DNA of 64,000 nt from Candidatus Aminicenantota bacterium (GTDB taxonomy: Bacteria > Acidobacteriota > Aminicenantia > Aminicenantales > Aminicenantaceae), in the NCBI GenBank assembly GCA_016927475.1, contig JAFGMO010000013.1, positions 1-64,000 on the forward strand, given 5' to 3'. The notes below the pieces were generated by a model, which did not search any database, was not told the origin of the DNA, and saw nothing but the letters and a program-made list of their open reading frames with translations. The position numbers and the translations under genes were made by a program. Of this stretch, positions 1-7,633 are shown piece by piece (position 1 is the stretch's first letter; every line of letters starts with the position of its first letter).

Positions 1-18
1 GAACAATGAAAATTATTG

Positions 19-86
19 CCTGTAATCCTGGATCACCCGGATGAACCGGGTGATGACTGGTGTTATTTTCTAGGTAATAATGCAGG
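19..86. repeat. Short inverted-repeat module, possible mini-copy of the dispersed element
   Basis: A perfect 9-bp hairpin (ATCACCCGG 32-40, CCGGGTGAT 46-54, 5-nt loop) is flanked by CCTGTAAT (20-27) and AATAATGCAGG (76-86). Those ends resemble the outer ends of the 250-nt element that follows (CCTGTATTATTCA, GAATAATGCAG). No T-run follows the hairpin on the plus strand, so a simple terminator is not obvious. It may be a shortened relative of the neighbouring element; this is inference. Apart from this module and the full copy next to it, nothing is seen in positions 1-344. Confidence 0.45.
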
Positions 87-89
87 TGT

Positions 90-346
90 AAACTGCGTTA
101 TTCACGAGCCAAGCTTGCCGCAGATGCTAGACGTCGATGGACGAAGCTGTGCTCGGCACCGCGAGTCCATCGCAACGAAGCAGATGCGGTAAGATCGGCT
201 CGCCTGAAAGGTAAATTTTGCCAACATTTTCTCAAAACGATCATGGAAAATGTTTCACTTTCAGTTTCATCAAAAACCATCATTAAATTACACATAATAT
301 TGAAATTATCTATTGTTGTTGGCAAAATTTATGAATAATGCAGTTT
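90..346 (+). repeat. Dispersed structured element, copy A
   Basis: A 257-bp intergenic unit made of nested inverted repeats. The outer stem pairs AAACTGC (90-96) and TTATTCA (98-104) with TGAATAA (332-338) and GCAGTTT (340-346). Hairpin I pairs CGAGCC (105-110) with GGCTCG (197-202), and its inner stem pairs CGATGGAC (135-142) with GTCCATCG (165-172) around a 22-nt loop (143-164). Stem III is 14 bp perfect: 213-226 with 317-330. Three further copies lie at 5601-5855, 30811-31073 and 58355-58545. The right end touches the stop codon of the minus-strand permease gene, so it may also act in transcript ending. No consistent open frame is shared by the copies. It could be a structured RNA, a MITE-like element or both. 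Confidence 0.85.
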
Positions 347-1157
347 AATCTTCGTAGATATACTCTTTAAAAGTAAAAACGAGGCAGGCCAGGAACAAAA
401 ATCCGGCAGCAATCAAAAACAACATGAAAATCGAATTCCCAGGAGCCGTGGATTCCAGCCTGAACGTAAGAAATGAGAAGTGAGGTGAAGATGAAGCCGG
501 AAGCAATGATTTCAGGTAATGAACGATGGTGAATTTTTGTGTCGACCCGGGAAAATACTGAATAACATTTTCCCATCCGAAAGCAAAGACCAATCCAAAA
601 AGAATGGATTTTTTGATAACGGTCCCTAAAAAAGTAAAAAAAGCCGTATAGCAGATCAAGCCTAAAAGGAGAACACCGATGTCTCTTCCAAGTATTTTGT
701 ATAAAGACAGATCAAGCAAATTTTCAAAATTCAGTATGATAAAAGCGAGAATAATCCCTGTTGTAACAATAAAGCCCATCAGCAGAATATAAGCCGCATA
801 TTTACCCAGGACGACGGCGGACTTGCTGACCGGACGCGTGGTCAAATAGGTCAGCGTTTTGGATTCCACTTCCTCTGAACAGATGGACGACCCGAAAAAA
901 AGCGCCAGAATAAGGATAAGAAACTGGAGGTAAAAGACCATGATCATGTTTGAAAAAACTGTCATACCACGGATGTATTCGCTCTGAGAAAATGCCTGGG
1001 GAATGCGTATCAAAGCCGCCATAGCAACAGGGAGCAGCCCGATCAGGATGAAAACTTTAGTCCGGCGTATCCTCCACCCGTATGAAAAGAAGAATGAAAA
1101 AACCCTTCCGATGGAATGTAAAAAAAACGAAAATCCCTTCATGCTTTTTGGATCCAT
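345..1157 (-). CDS. ABC-2 type transporter permease (second exporter)
   Basis: A 270-residue integral membrane protein with about six hydrophobic segments (roughly residues 34-50, 71-93, 114-141, 160-181, 185-199, 243-264). The loop after the second segment has the E-rich, 'TRPVSKSAVVLGKY' pattern typical of ABC-2 permeases that pair with a separate ATPase. It would form the membrane channel of an exporter together with the ATPase encoded immediately upstream (1-nt gap). It is the last gene of a four-gene minus-strand operon; its stop codon lies inside the end of repeat copy A. Substrate unknown. The family assignment is firm; the role in export is inferred from the family. Confidence 0.85.
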   Translation of the reverse strand: MDPKSMKGFSFFLHSIGRVFSFFFSYGWRIRRTKVFILIGLLPVAMAALIRIPQAFSQSEYIRGMTVFSNMIMVFYLQFLILILALFFGSSICSEEVESKTLTYLTTRPVSKSAVVLGKYAAYILLMGFIVTTGIILAFIILNFENLLDLSLYKILGRDIGVLLLGLICYTAFFTFLGTVIKKSILFGLVFAFGWENVIQYFPGSTQKFTIVHYLKSLLPASSSPHFSFLTFRLESTAPGNSIFMLFLIAAGFLFLACLVFTFKEYIYED

Positions 1158-1158
1158 T

Positions 1159-2085
1159 TTATTTTCCTACCAGATAATCGAATACAGCCTGCAGGTTATC
1201 ATCAGGAGAAGTAATTTCCTCCACATTCAAACTCATCTCGACGATAAGATTTGGCAACATATCGAAAAGGCTGTCCCTGTTTTTCGTTTCAACACGAAGG
1301 CTTCGGCCGTCAGCTCCAAATTCAGCTTTTACGATAAACTCCTCTTTACACAGTCGTGCCGCCAGTCGTCGCGGATCACTGCATAAGATGGAAATGATGT
1401 GGGGATGGGTGTCGATAAGATCCCGTATATAGTGGATGTCTCCCTGGGCGAAAATTTTACCCTGATGGATGAGGATGATCTTCTTGGTCATGGCCTCGAT
1501 CTCGGGAAGAACATGGCTTGAAACGATAACGGTTCTTCCTTCCTTCCCGTACTCCTTGATAAGACGAATGATCTTCCGCCGCCCCAGGGGATCCAGTCCG
1601 TTGAGGGGCTCATCAAGTATAATGATCTCCGGGTCGTGTGCGATGGCTTGAGCGACCTTGATTCTCTGACGCATTCCTCGGCTGTATGCCCTGATAACCC
1701 GGTTCCTATCTTTTTCCAGCTCAACCGTCTTCAAAGCCTTGGCGGCCCGGTCTTCAATCTCAGATTCCGAATAATGGTGCAGCTTGAGAAGACTCGTCAG
1801 AAACTGCCAGCCCGTCATCTCTTCATAAAAAGAATTATGCTCCGGACAAAAACCAATTTTGGAAAAAAGAACAATATTATTCCTGATATGTTGTCCCATG
1901 ATCCGGACCTGACCGATCTTGGGAACAATCTGGCCGGTGATGAGTTTGAGAAAAGTCGACTTGCCGGCTCCGTTAGGCCCGAGCAGTCCCGTGATCCCGG
2001 CTTCAATTTGGAGGGTTACATCACTCAGACCGAGAACGTTTCCGTACCATTTGGACAGGTTTTTTGTTTCGATAACGGGATTCAT
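1159..2085 (-). CDS. ABC transporter ATP-binding protein (second exporter)
   Basis: A 308-residue ABC ATPase. Walker A is GPNGAGKS (residues 36-43), the signature is SRGMRQR (about 135), and Walker B is IIILDEPLNGLDP (about 155), followed by the H-loop SSHV. The C-terminal 80 residues after the nucleotide-binding domain are the variable extension usual in ATPases of ABC-2 exporters. Its ATG overlaps the stop of the upstream permease by 4 nt and its stop lies one base before the downstream permease, so it is co-translated with both. It should energise export through the downstream permease; the cargo (drug, lipid or polysaccharide) cannot be told from sequence. Confidence 0.92.
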   Translation of the reverse strand: MNPVIETKNLSKWYGNVLGLSDVTLQIEAGITGLLGPNGAGKSTFLKLITGQIVPKIGQVRIMGQHIRNNIVLFSKIGFCPEHNSFYEEMTGWQFLTSLLKLHHYSESEIEDRAAKALKTVELEKDRNRVIRAYSRGMRQRIKVAQAIAHDPEIIILDEPLNGLDPLGRRKIIRLIKEYGKEGRTVIVSSHVLPEIEAMTKKIILIHQGKIFAQGDIHYIRDLIDTHPHIISILCSDPRRLAARLCKEEFIVKAEFGADGRSLRVETKNRDSLFDMLPNLIVEMSLNVEEITSPDDNLQAVFDYLVGK

Positions 2086-2951
2086 TTGATCACTTCCACT
2101 CCCCTGACCCTTTTATGCAGAACAAGAACAGCCAATCCACAGATAACGGTCAATACAAGCAACGATAAAATCCAGGGAACATCATAGTGTCCTTTCTGCT
2201 GGAAGAAGGCGGCGCCGACCTGTTTCAGATTCCAACGAATGGAAAACAGGACAAAATATTGATTATGAAAAATACTATTGAATATCCCGAAAAGAATATC
2301 CGTGAAAAAATACACGGCGAAAATGAGGATACCCACATATCTTCTGTTCGTGCTCAGGGAAGATAAAAAAAGCGTATACAGCCCCAAAAATACAGCAATA
2401 ATCACGGAATAAGCACATATGGATAGAGGAAGCCAGGGATATTGGACGAAAAAGCGAAAGTTTCCCGCAAACAAAAACTTCATCAAAAGGAAAACAATAC
2501 CGGGAACCAAAGTCAGAATAAAGATAAAGAAAAAAATCGTAGATATTTTCCCCAAAAAATATTCGCTTTTTTTGATGGGACGGGAAAAATAAAGCTGCAG
2601 CGCATTATGTTTCAGATCATCGGAGATAAGCCCGGAACCGCTGAAAATCAGGATGGCGATCATGATAAACAAGAGAGAACCCTGCGTAAAATAAGAATAG
2701 AAGTACCCGGGGTTGGTTTTGAGAAAATCGGCCTGACCACTTTCAATGAAAGGGAAATCCTCTATCCGCTCGGCGATATAAATCCCAACCAAATAGATCA
2801 AGGCCGGAAGGAGAGATACCAAAAACGTGAATTTAAAAAATTTTTTCTTAAAAGTAAGACTGATTCCCAGCCTGGTTATGGGCCACCAGTTGAATCTTCT
2901 CTCCTCAAGCTTACCATCCCAATGGGCATATCCCTTTTCCTTAATGGTCAT
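2082..2951 (-). CDS. ABC-2 type transporter permease (first exporter)
   Basis: A 289-residue membrane protein with a hydrophilic N-terminal tail of about 35 residues, then six hydrophobic segments. The cytoplasmic loop 'DDLKHNALQLYFSRPIKKS' followed by EYFLGK matches the same ABC-2 permease signature as the last gene of the operon. It overlaps the upstream ATPase gene by one base (TGATG) and the downstream ATPase by four, so the four genes form one tightly coupled unit with two ATPase/permease pairs. The two permeases differ clearly in sequence, so the pairs are either two exporters or one hetero-tetrameric exporter. Substrate unknown. Confidence 0.85.
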   Translation of the reverse strand: MTIKEKGYAHWDGKLEERRFNWWPITRLGISLTFKKKFFKFTFLVSLLPALIYLVGIYIAERIEDFPFIESGQADFLKTNPGYFYSYFTQGSLLFIMIAILIFSGSGLISDDLKHNALQLYFSRPIKKSEYFLGKISTIFFFIFILTLVPGIVFLLMKFLFAGNFRFFVQYPWLPLSICAYSVIIAVFLGLYTLFLSSLSTNRRYVGILIFAVYFFTDILFGIFNSIFHNQYFVLFSIRWNLKQVGAAFFQQKGHYDVPWILSLLVLTVICGLAVLVLHKRVRGVEVIK

Positions 2952-3862
2952 CAGTCCACTCCTACGACTTTAGCGAAAAGATCCTCGAGTTTTGTCTGAC
3001 TCTTGACGAAGTGGCGGATTTGTATCTTTTCTTCAAAGGCCAGTTGAAAGATCTCCTGGACATTTCTATCCGGCGGCATATAAACCTTCAAAAGCCTGTC
3101 TTCCATTTCTTCGATCTTGTATTTCAAAGACCTGAGCCGGTCGATAAAGGAATCCGTACTTCCCTTAAGTTTCATTTCAAACATGCTGTAATCGATTTCT
3201 TTCAGCTTATCCATTTCACCCTGGGCCGCCAGGCGTCCTTTATCCAGAATGACAACAAAAGAGCATACGGCTTCAATATCGGAGAGGATATGGGAAGAAA
3301 TTAGAATCTGAATATCTTTTTTTGAGGAAATATCCTTGATGAGCTCCAGAATCTCGATCCGCCCCTGCGGATCCAACCCGCTGGTGGGTTCATCGAGAAA
3401 AATCAGTTTGGGATCATGAACGATGGATTGAGCCAATTTCAGCCGCTGGCGCATTCCCGAAGAATACGTTTCCAGCATTCGGTACCGGCTTTCTTCAAGA
3501 CCGACATAATACAGCACCTCATGTGCCCTTTTCATGGCTTCTTGGCGCGGCATGCCCGAGAGCTGACCTAAATAAGAGGTATATGTCACGCCATCCATGC
3601 CCGGAATAAAACAGTCATCTTCAGGCATGTACCCGACATAACGACGAATGGTATTCTGTTCGGATCTGATATTGTAACCCAAAACCCTTCCCTCTCCTCT
3701 ATCCGGCCGCAGGAATCCAAGGAGAATACGAATCAAAGTGCTTTTTCCCGCTCCGTTGGGACCGAGAAGCCCTATGGCTCCATCAGGCAAGGCAATGGAA
3801 ACACCGTCCAAGGCCTTCACCTTTCCATAACTGAAAATCAGATTTTTGATTTCAACATTCAT
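2951..3862 (-). CDS. ABC transporter ATP-binding protein (first exporter)
   Basis: A 303-residue ABC ATPase with Walker A GPNGAGKST near residue 36, signature YSSGMRQR, Walker B LIFLDEPTSGLDP and H-loop SSHI. The last 75 residues form the usual C-terminal extension of the CcmA/NatA-like ATPases. It is the first gene of the four-gene operon; the ATG lies 93 bp downstream of the mutase stop, with only a weak AAAGAT ribosome site. A hairpin with a T-run (minus strand) between this gene and the mutase suggests that the operon has its own promoter, which I could not place. It powers export through the adjacent permease at the inner membrane. Confidence 0.92.
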   Translation of the reverse strand: MNVEIKNLIFSYGKVKALDGVSIALPDGAIGLLGPNGAGKSTLIRILLGFLRPDRGEGRVLGYNIRSEQNTIRRYVGYMPEDDCFIPGMDGVTYTSYLGQLSGMPRQEAMKRAHEVLYYVGLEESRYRMLETYSSGMRQRLKLAQSIVHDPKLIFLDEPTSGLDPQGRIEILELIKDISSKKDIQILISSHILSDIEAVCSFVVILDKGRLAAQGEMDKLKEIDYSMFEMKLKGSTDSFIDRLRSLKYKIEEMEDRLLKVYMPPDRNVQEIFQLAFEEKIQIRHFVKSQTKLEDLFAKVVGVD

Positions 3863-3909
3863 TTTATATCTTTCGACACAAGGTCATCTTTTTATACGTT
3901 CCCAGCGGT

Positions 3910-3935
3910 AAAAAAGTTCAGCTTTCCGGAACGCT
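3910..3935 (-). terminator. Candidate rho-independent terminator after the mutase gene
   Basis: Read on the minus strand, AGCGTT and AAAGCT can pair (one mismatch) around CCGG, followed within 3 nt by CTTTTTT. It sits 20 bp past the stop of the phosphoglycerate mutase gene. The stem is short, so this is a moderate to weak call. Confidence 0.4.
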
Positions 3936-3955
3936 TCCCTTTATCCATGGGTTAT

Positions 3956-5569
3956 TCAATCTTCCTCAAAACCATGGCAGGCCGGAATCCCTTCACCAAA
4001 AACTAATGCCCGGTAAGCTTTTTCCACCCTGTCCCAGTTTTCTTCGCGGTCGAGTGCCCAAAATCTTCCCATTACGGTAACGATCTCACCCAAGGACAGC
4101 TCCCGGCATTTTTCAATCACTTTACCGATATAAGCAGCCCCGCTTTCGGGTTTTTCCCCGCGGCGTCCGATGAGAGAATGAATGTAAACACGCTTGATCC
4201 CGCAGTTTTTGGCAAGCTCGAGCAAGGCGAACAGATGGTCTATCGTTCCATGAGAACTGTAAAAAGAAACAATCCCCAACATATGGAGATCCGCTCCACT
4301 AAGACGTGCTTCTTCAAACGTATCCACCAAGATCTTATTTTTAAAAAAATTTCCGTCTTCTATGGCTTTGTCGATTTTAATCCGGTCGAGAAGAATGCGT
4401 CTTCCGGCTCCGATATGAAGATGCCCGGATTCTGAATTACCAACGGTACCCGAAGGCATCCCCACCGCCTCACCGGAAGCAGCAAGGGTGGTATGCGGAT
4501 ATTTTTCCCACAACTTATCGAAATGACCCGTCCGTGCTTCACGAATCATGTTCCCGTAAGTTGATTCCCTTATTCCCCATCCATCCAGAATCAGAAGCAC
4601 AATTCTCTTTTGTTTCCCCTTTGACTTCAGGGAACGAATAAGGCTCCTTCCCGTCATAACCTCTGGATATTCAAGTTCCAAAAGATCAAGGACCGTTGGA
4701 GCTACATCTGATAGCTCTCCTTGCTCAACCAAAGAAGAGAAAGGTCTTTCCGTTGAAAAATCGGCCAATATGAAGGGAACAGGATTACTCGTGTGCCCTG
4801 TGTTCACCGTCCCGTCTTTATAAAGCCATTCTTCCACCGTTCCGTGATCTGAAGTGACCAGAAGGGTAACATTGTTTTCGCGGCAAATCCGTTCTATTTC
4901 TCCAAGGGAACAGTCAACGTTTTCGACCGCTTTTAACACGGCATTCTTATCCTCAATATGCCCCACGACATCCACGTTGGCCAGGTTGGCCACGATCAAA
5001 CGGATATCCTCCTGTTTGACAAAATGTTCGATCTGCTCAACAATTTTTTTAGCGCTCATCTCAGGAACTTCAGCATAGTTATCCACCTCGGGCGAAGGGA
5101 TAAAAACTCTCTCCTCTCCAAAAAACGGATCTTCATTTTTTCCATTCATAAAATAGCCGACATGTACCGCTTTTTCAGATTCTGCAATTTTCACTATTTT
5201 TAAGCCAGCCCCGGTCACAACCTCGGCTAATGTTTTTTCTACCTTCCCATCAGGGGGAAACGCCACCCTGACATTCAGTCCGGCTTCATATTGAATCATG
5301 GTTACAAATCTGATCTCCATATCTTCTTTTGTTTTGAAGTTACTGAAATTCGGATCCGTCAAACTGCGTGTCAGTTCAACTTCACGTTCACCCCTGATAT
5401 CGTAAAAAATAACAAAATTTTTGTTTTTTATGCGTCCTACCGGTTTTTTTTTCTCATCGACCAGAACAATCGGTTCCAACGCTTCATCTTCCTGTCCGGC
5501 TGCATAAGCCTTGGAGATTGCCTCAACTATCGAATGATCTCTGCGGTATTCTTTTTCTTTATCTGTCAT
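3956..5569 (-). CDS. Circularly permuted cofactor-independent phosphoglycerate mutase
   Basis: A 537-residue protein with every segment of 2,3-bisphosphoglycerate-independent phosphoglycerate mutase (3-PG to 2-PG, glycolysis/gluconeogenesis) but in swapped order. Residues 13-312 correspond to the second part of the normal enzyme: R59 and R62 (IRGER), K133 (SEK), D200/H204 (DVVGH), D241/H242 (SDHG), H259 (TGHT), ending MTGRSLI. Residues 322-527 then give the normal N-terminal part: LILDGWG (D329), nucleophile S379 in GNSESGH, R502 and R508. The joint is a short basic linker (SLKSKGKQKR). The break falls inside the phosphotransferase domain. An ideal ribosome site (CGGAGG) 6 nt before the ATG confirms the new N-terminus. 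The usual LDGRD substrate loop reads IGRRG (467-471). Enzyme family is certain; activity is likely but unproven. Confidence 0.9.
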   Translation of the reverse strand: MTDKEKEYRRDHSIVEAISKAYAAGQEDEALEPIVLVDEKKKPVGRIKNKNFVIFYDIRGEREVELTRSLTDPNFSNFKTKEDMEIRFVTMIQYEAGLNVRVAFPPDGKVEKTLAEVVTGAGLKIVKIAESEKAVHVGYFMNGKNEDPFFGEERVFIPSPEVDNYAEVPEMSAKKIVEQIEHFVKQEDIRLIVANLANVDVVGHIEDKNAVLKAVENVDCSLGEIERICRENNVTLLVTSDHGTVEEWLYKDGTVNTGHTSNPVPFILADFSTERPFSSLVEQGELSDVAPTVLDLLELEYPEVMTGRSLIRSLKSKGKQKRIVLLILDGWGIRESTYGNMIREARTGHFDKLWEKYPHTTLAASGEAVGMPSGTVGNSESGHLHIGAGRRILLDRIKIDKAIEDGNFFKNKILVDTFEEARLSGADLHMLGIVSFYSSHGTIDHLFALLELAKNCGIKRVYIHSLIGRRGEKPESGAAYIGKVIEKCRELSLGEIVTVMGRFWALDREENWDRVEKAYRALVFGEGIPACHGFEED

Positions 5570-5600
5570 AGGGCCTCCGGTTTCATATCGCCTTAATTAT

Positions 5601-5855
5601 CCTGTATTATTCATTAATTTGGCCAACACCAACAGATAATTTCAGTTTTATCTGTCTTTAAAAAAGAATCTGCGGCAAAACAAATAATGAAACATTTTTC
5701 GTGTAGGATGTCAAGAAAATGTCGGCCAAATTTACCTTTCAGGCGAGCCGATCTTACCGCATCTGCTTCGTTGCGTCGTGCTCGCAGTGAACTAGCACAG
5801 CTTCGTACGACGACGCCTAACATCTGCGGCAAGCTTGGCTCGTGAATGATACAGG
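5601..5855 (-). repeat. Dispersed structured element, copy B
   Basis: A 255-bp copy in reverse orientation filling the gap between the mutase and the LytM peptidase genes. The outer stem pairs CCTGTATTATTCA (5601-5613) with TGAATGATACAGG (5843-5855). Stem III pairs AATTTGGCCAACA (5616-5628) with TGTCGGCCAAATT (5720-5732). Hairpin I pairs CGAGCC (5744-5749) with GGCTCG (5837-5842), and its inner stem pairs GCGTCGT (5773-5779) with ACGACGC (5810-5816). The inner and outer stem sequences differ from copy A, yet pairing is kept. The loop keeps GAAGCTGTGCT and GCGA on the minus strand. It lies directly downstream of the peptidase stop. Confidence 0.85.
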
Positions 5856-5890
5856 TTAGTAAGAGAAAGGCAAATCCTGGGATCACTGAC

Positions 5891-6793
5891 TCAATCCTGT
5901 TCCAGAACCAACGACAATAAAGAGAAGGGATCGACACGGCTGTTATGAATCTTAATACCCCAGTGAAGATGAGGACCGGTTACTCTTCCTGTCGCTCCCA
6001 CTTCCCCGATCACATCCCCTTTCCTGACCTTTTCCCCTTCATCAGCCAGGATTTCAGAAAAATGACAATACATCGAAAAAACGCCAAGACCGTGGTCGAT
6101 GATGACCGTTTTCCCGGCGAAATAAAGATCTTCAGCCAGAACCACTGTTCCGGAATTGGAAGCCGCGACAGGAGTTCCGGATGGAGCGGATATGTCGACA
6201 CCGCCGTGCGGAGAACGGGGCTTGTTGTTGAAAATCCTTCTCTCACCAAAATTGGGAAAAACTTTTCCCTGTAAAGGAAGACAAAAATTCCCTTCTCCTA
6301 ACCAGTTTGGCGTCAACCGGGTATACAAAAGACGAAGAAGACGGGATTCCCGGCGAATGCGATCCAATGTTTCCGGAGGAGGAGTAACGTATTCTTCTTT
6401 AACCCATAATTCCTTAACCGGAAATTCCTTATCGGTTACCAAAAGCCGGCTGTTTGCCATCTCTACAGATCCGTTCTTGTAGTCGATTCGGATACGAAGC
6501 GGATAGGCTCCGGCCTTAACATCGAGGTCCAATCCGATTAAGGACGAAAAATGCTTCTGGGAACCCACCATAAGCATGGGAAGCTTTTTGTCCAAAAAAT
6601 GAACCGTTGCCTTATCAATGGAAGCGGTTCTATCAATAGTAATCTTAAGAACTTCTCCCGGTTGAAAGGATCGACCCGACACTTCCACGCGGCGTCCGGA
6701 AACAGTCTGGAATACAACCATCTCTCCATGCAGGACAAATCCAGAATCAACCAAAAGAAAAATAAGCAGGAAAATGAAGGAATATCTTTTCAT
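5891..6793 (-). CDS. LytM-type (M23) peptidase, secreted
   Basis: A 300-residue protein starting at the ATG at 6793, which overlaps the upstream stop (ATGA) and has GGAG 6 nt before it; a longer reading frame upstream lacks this support. An N-terminal signal peptide (MKRYSFIFLLIFLLVDSG) is followed by a beta-rich region, then a C-terminal M23 domain with the zinc motif H-G-G-V-D, the second motif HLHWG and the upstream FSMYCHFS strand. M23 enzymes cut peptide cross-links in peptidoglycan or act as non-catalytic activators of amidases; here all zinc ligands seem present, so cleavage is likely. It is the last gene of the amidohydrolase operon and ends at repeat copy B. Confidence 0.9.
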   Translation of the reverse strand: MKRYSFIFLLIFLLVDSGFVLHGEMVVFQTVSGRRVEVSGRSFQPGEVLKITIDRTASIDKATVHFLDKKLPMLMVGSQKHFSSLIGLDLDVKAGAYPLRIRIDYKNGSVEMANSRLLVTDKEFPVKELWVKEEYVTPPPETLDRIRRESRLLRLLYTRLTPNWLGEGNFCLPLQGKVFPNFGERRIFNNKPRSPHGGVDISAPSGTPVAASNSGTVVLAEDLYFAGKTVIIDHGLGVFSMYCHFSEILADEGEKVRKGDVIGEVGATGRVTGPHLHWGIKIHNSRVDPFSLLSLVLEQD

Positions 6794-7620
6794 GGCTTCT
6801 CCATAAAATCCAGAACCAAACGGTTGAATTTTTCCGGCCATTCAAGCTGGGGAGCATGGCCGCACCGCTCGATCAAAAAAAGGCATGAACGGGGAATAAG
6901 TTTTTCTCCTATAACGGCTTGTTCTAAGGGAATCACCTTATCCTTGGTTCCCCAGATGATCATCGTCTTCTGCTTTAGATGGGCAGCCCCTTTTGTGATA
7001 TGCTCCTGGATGTCCCTTCGGAAACCCCCAAGGCCTACACCGTAACGTAGAACTTCCAGGAAAACCTGCCGTGTTCGGCGGTCGTTGAACATGGTTAAAA
7101 CACCATCAATTAAACGATCGGATATTTTTTCCCTGTCATAAAAAATTCGGGACAAAAAAAACCGGACGGTAGAGCGGGACCGCAGGCATAACGCTCCCTC
7201 ACCCAATAAAGGCAAGGTTCCCAGACGAAGATAGGGAGTAACTTTTCTTTGAAAACCGGCATTATCGACGAGAATCAACCTCTCGATCCTTTCCGGTATT
7301 TCAATAGCCGCAGCAAGAGCGATCAGGCCTCCCATCGAATTCCCAGCCAGAGAAACACGGGAAAGGCCCAGAACATCCATCAGAGAAGACAGGAACCGGA
7401 TTCCCAATCTCAGATTGTAATCCACAGGGGGTTTGTCGGACAGGCCAAAGCCAAGAAAGTCCGGGGCAATAACCCTGTATTTTCGTGAAAGTGATGGGAT
7501 ATTGGGTTCCCACCATTCCAGGGAAGCACCTATACCGTGTAGCAGGATAAGAGGTTCACCCTGCCCTTGGTCTACAAAACGGATTCCATCACCGCAAACA
7601 TCAATCATCTCTGGTTTCAT
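6790..7620 (-). CDS. Alpha/beta-fold hydrolase
   Basis: A 276-residue alpha/beta hydrolase. The oxyanion segment LLHGIGASLEWW is near residue 26, the nucleophile elbow GNSMGG near residue 93, the acid D in WGTKDKVIP and the catalytic H in CGHAPQLEWP. A cap insertion lies between the nucleophile and the acid. No signal peptide is seen, so it should be cytoplasmic. It resembles the MhpC/esterase/epoxide-hydrolase-like group, and the precise substrate cannot be read from the sequence. It sits between an exported amidohydrolase and a cell-wall peptidase with close spacing, which may hint at envelope or acyl-amino-acid turnover. Confidence 0.88.
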   Translation of the reverse strand: MKPEMIDVCGDGIRFVDQGQGEPLILLHGIGASLEWWEPNIPSLSRKYRVIAPDFLGFGLSDKPPVDYNLRLGIRFLSSLMDVLGLSRVSLAGNSMGGLIALAAAIEIPERIERLILVDNAGFQRKVTPYLRLGTLPLLGEGALCLRSRSTVRFFLSRIFYDREKISDRLIDGVLTMFNDRRTRQVFLEVLRYGVGLGGFRRDIQEHITKGAAHLKQKTMIIWGTKDKVIPLEQAVIGEKLIPRSCLFLIERCGHAPQLEWPEKFNRLVLDFMEKP

Positions 7621-7633
7621 GAAAGGACAGGTA

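Noticed and set aside
98-325. A 75-codon open frame on the minus strand inside repeat copy A, with similar frames at 5614-5937 and 30651-31010
   Set aside because: The frames read opposite strands relative to the element in different copies, and the shared sequence is conserved as paired stems rather than codons.
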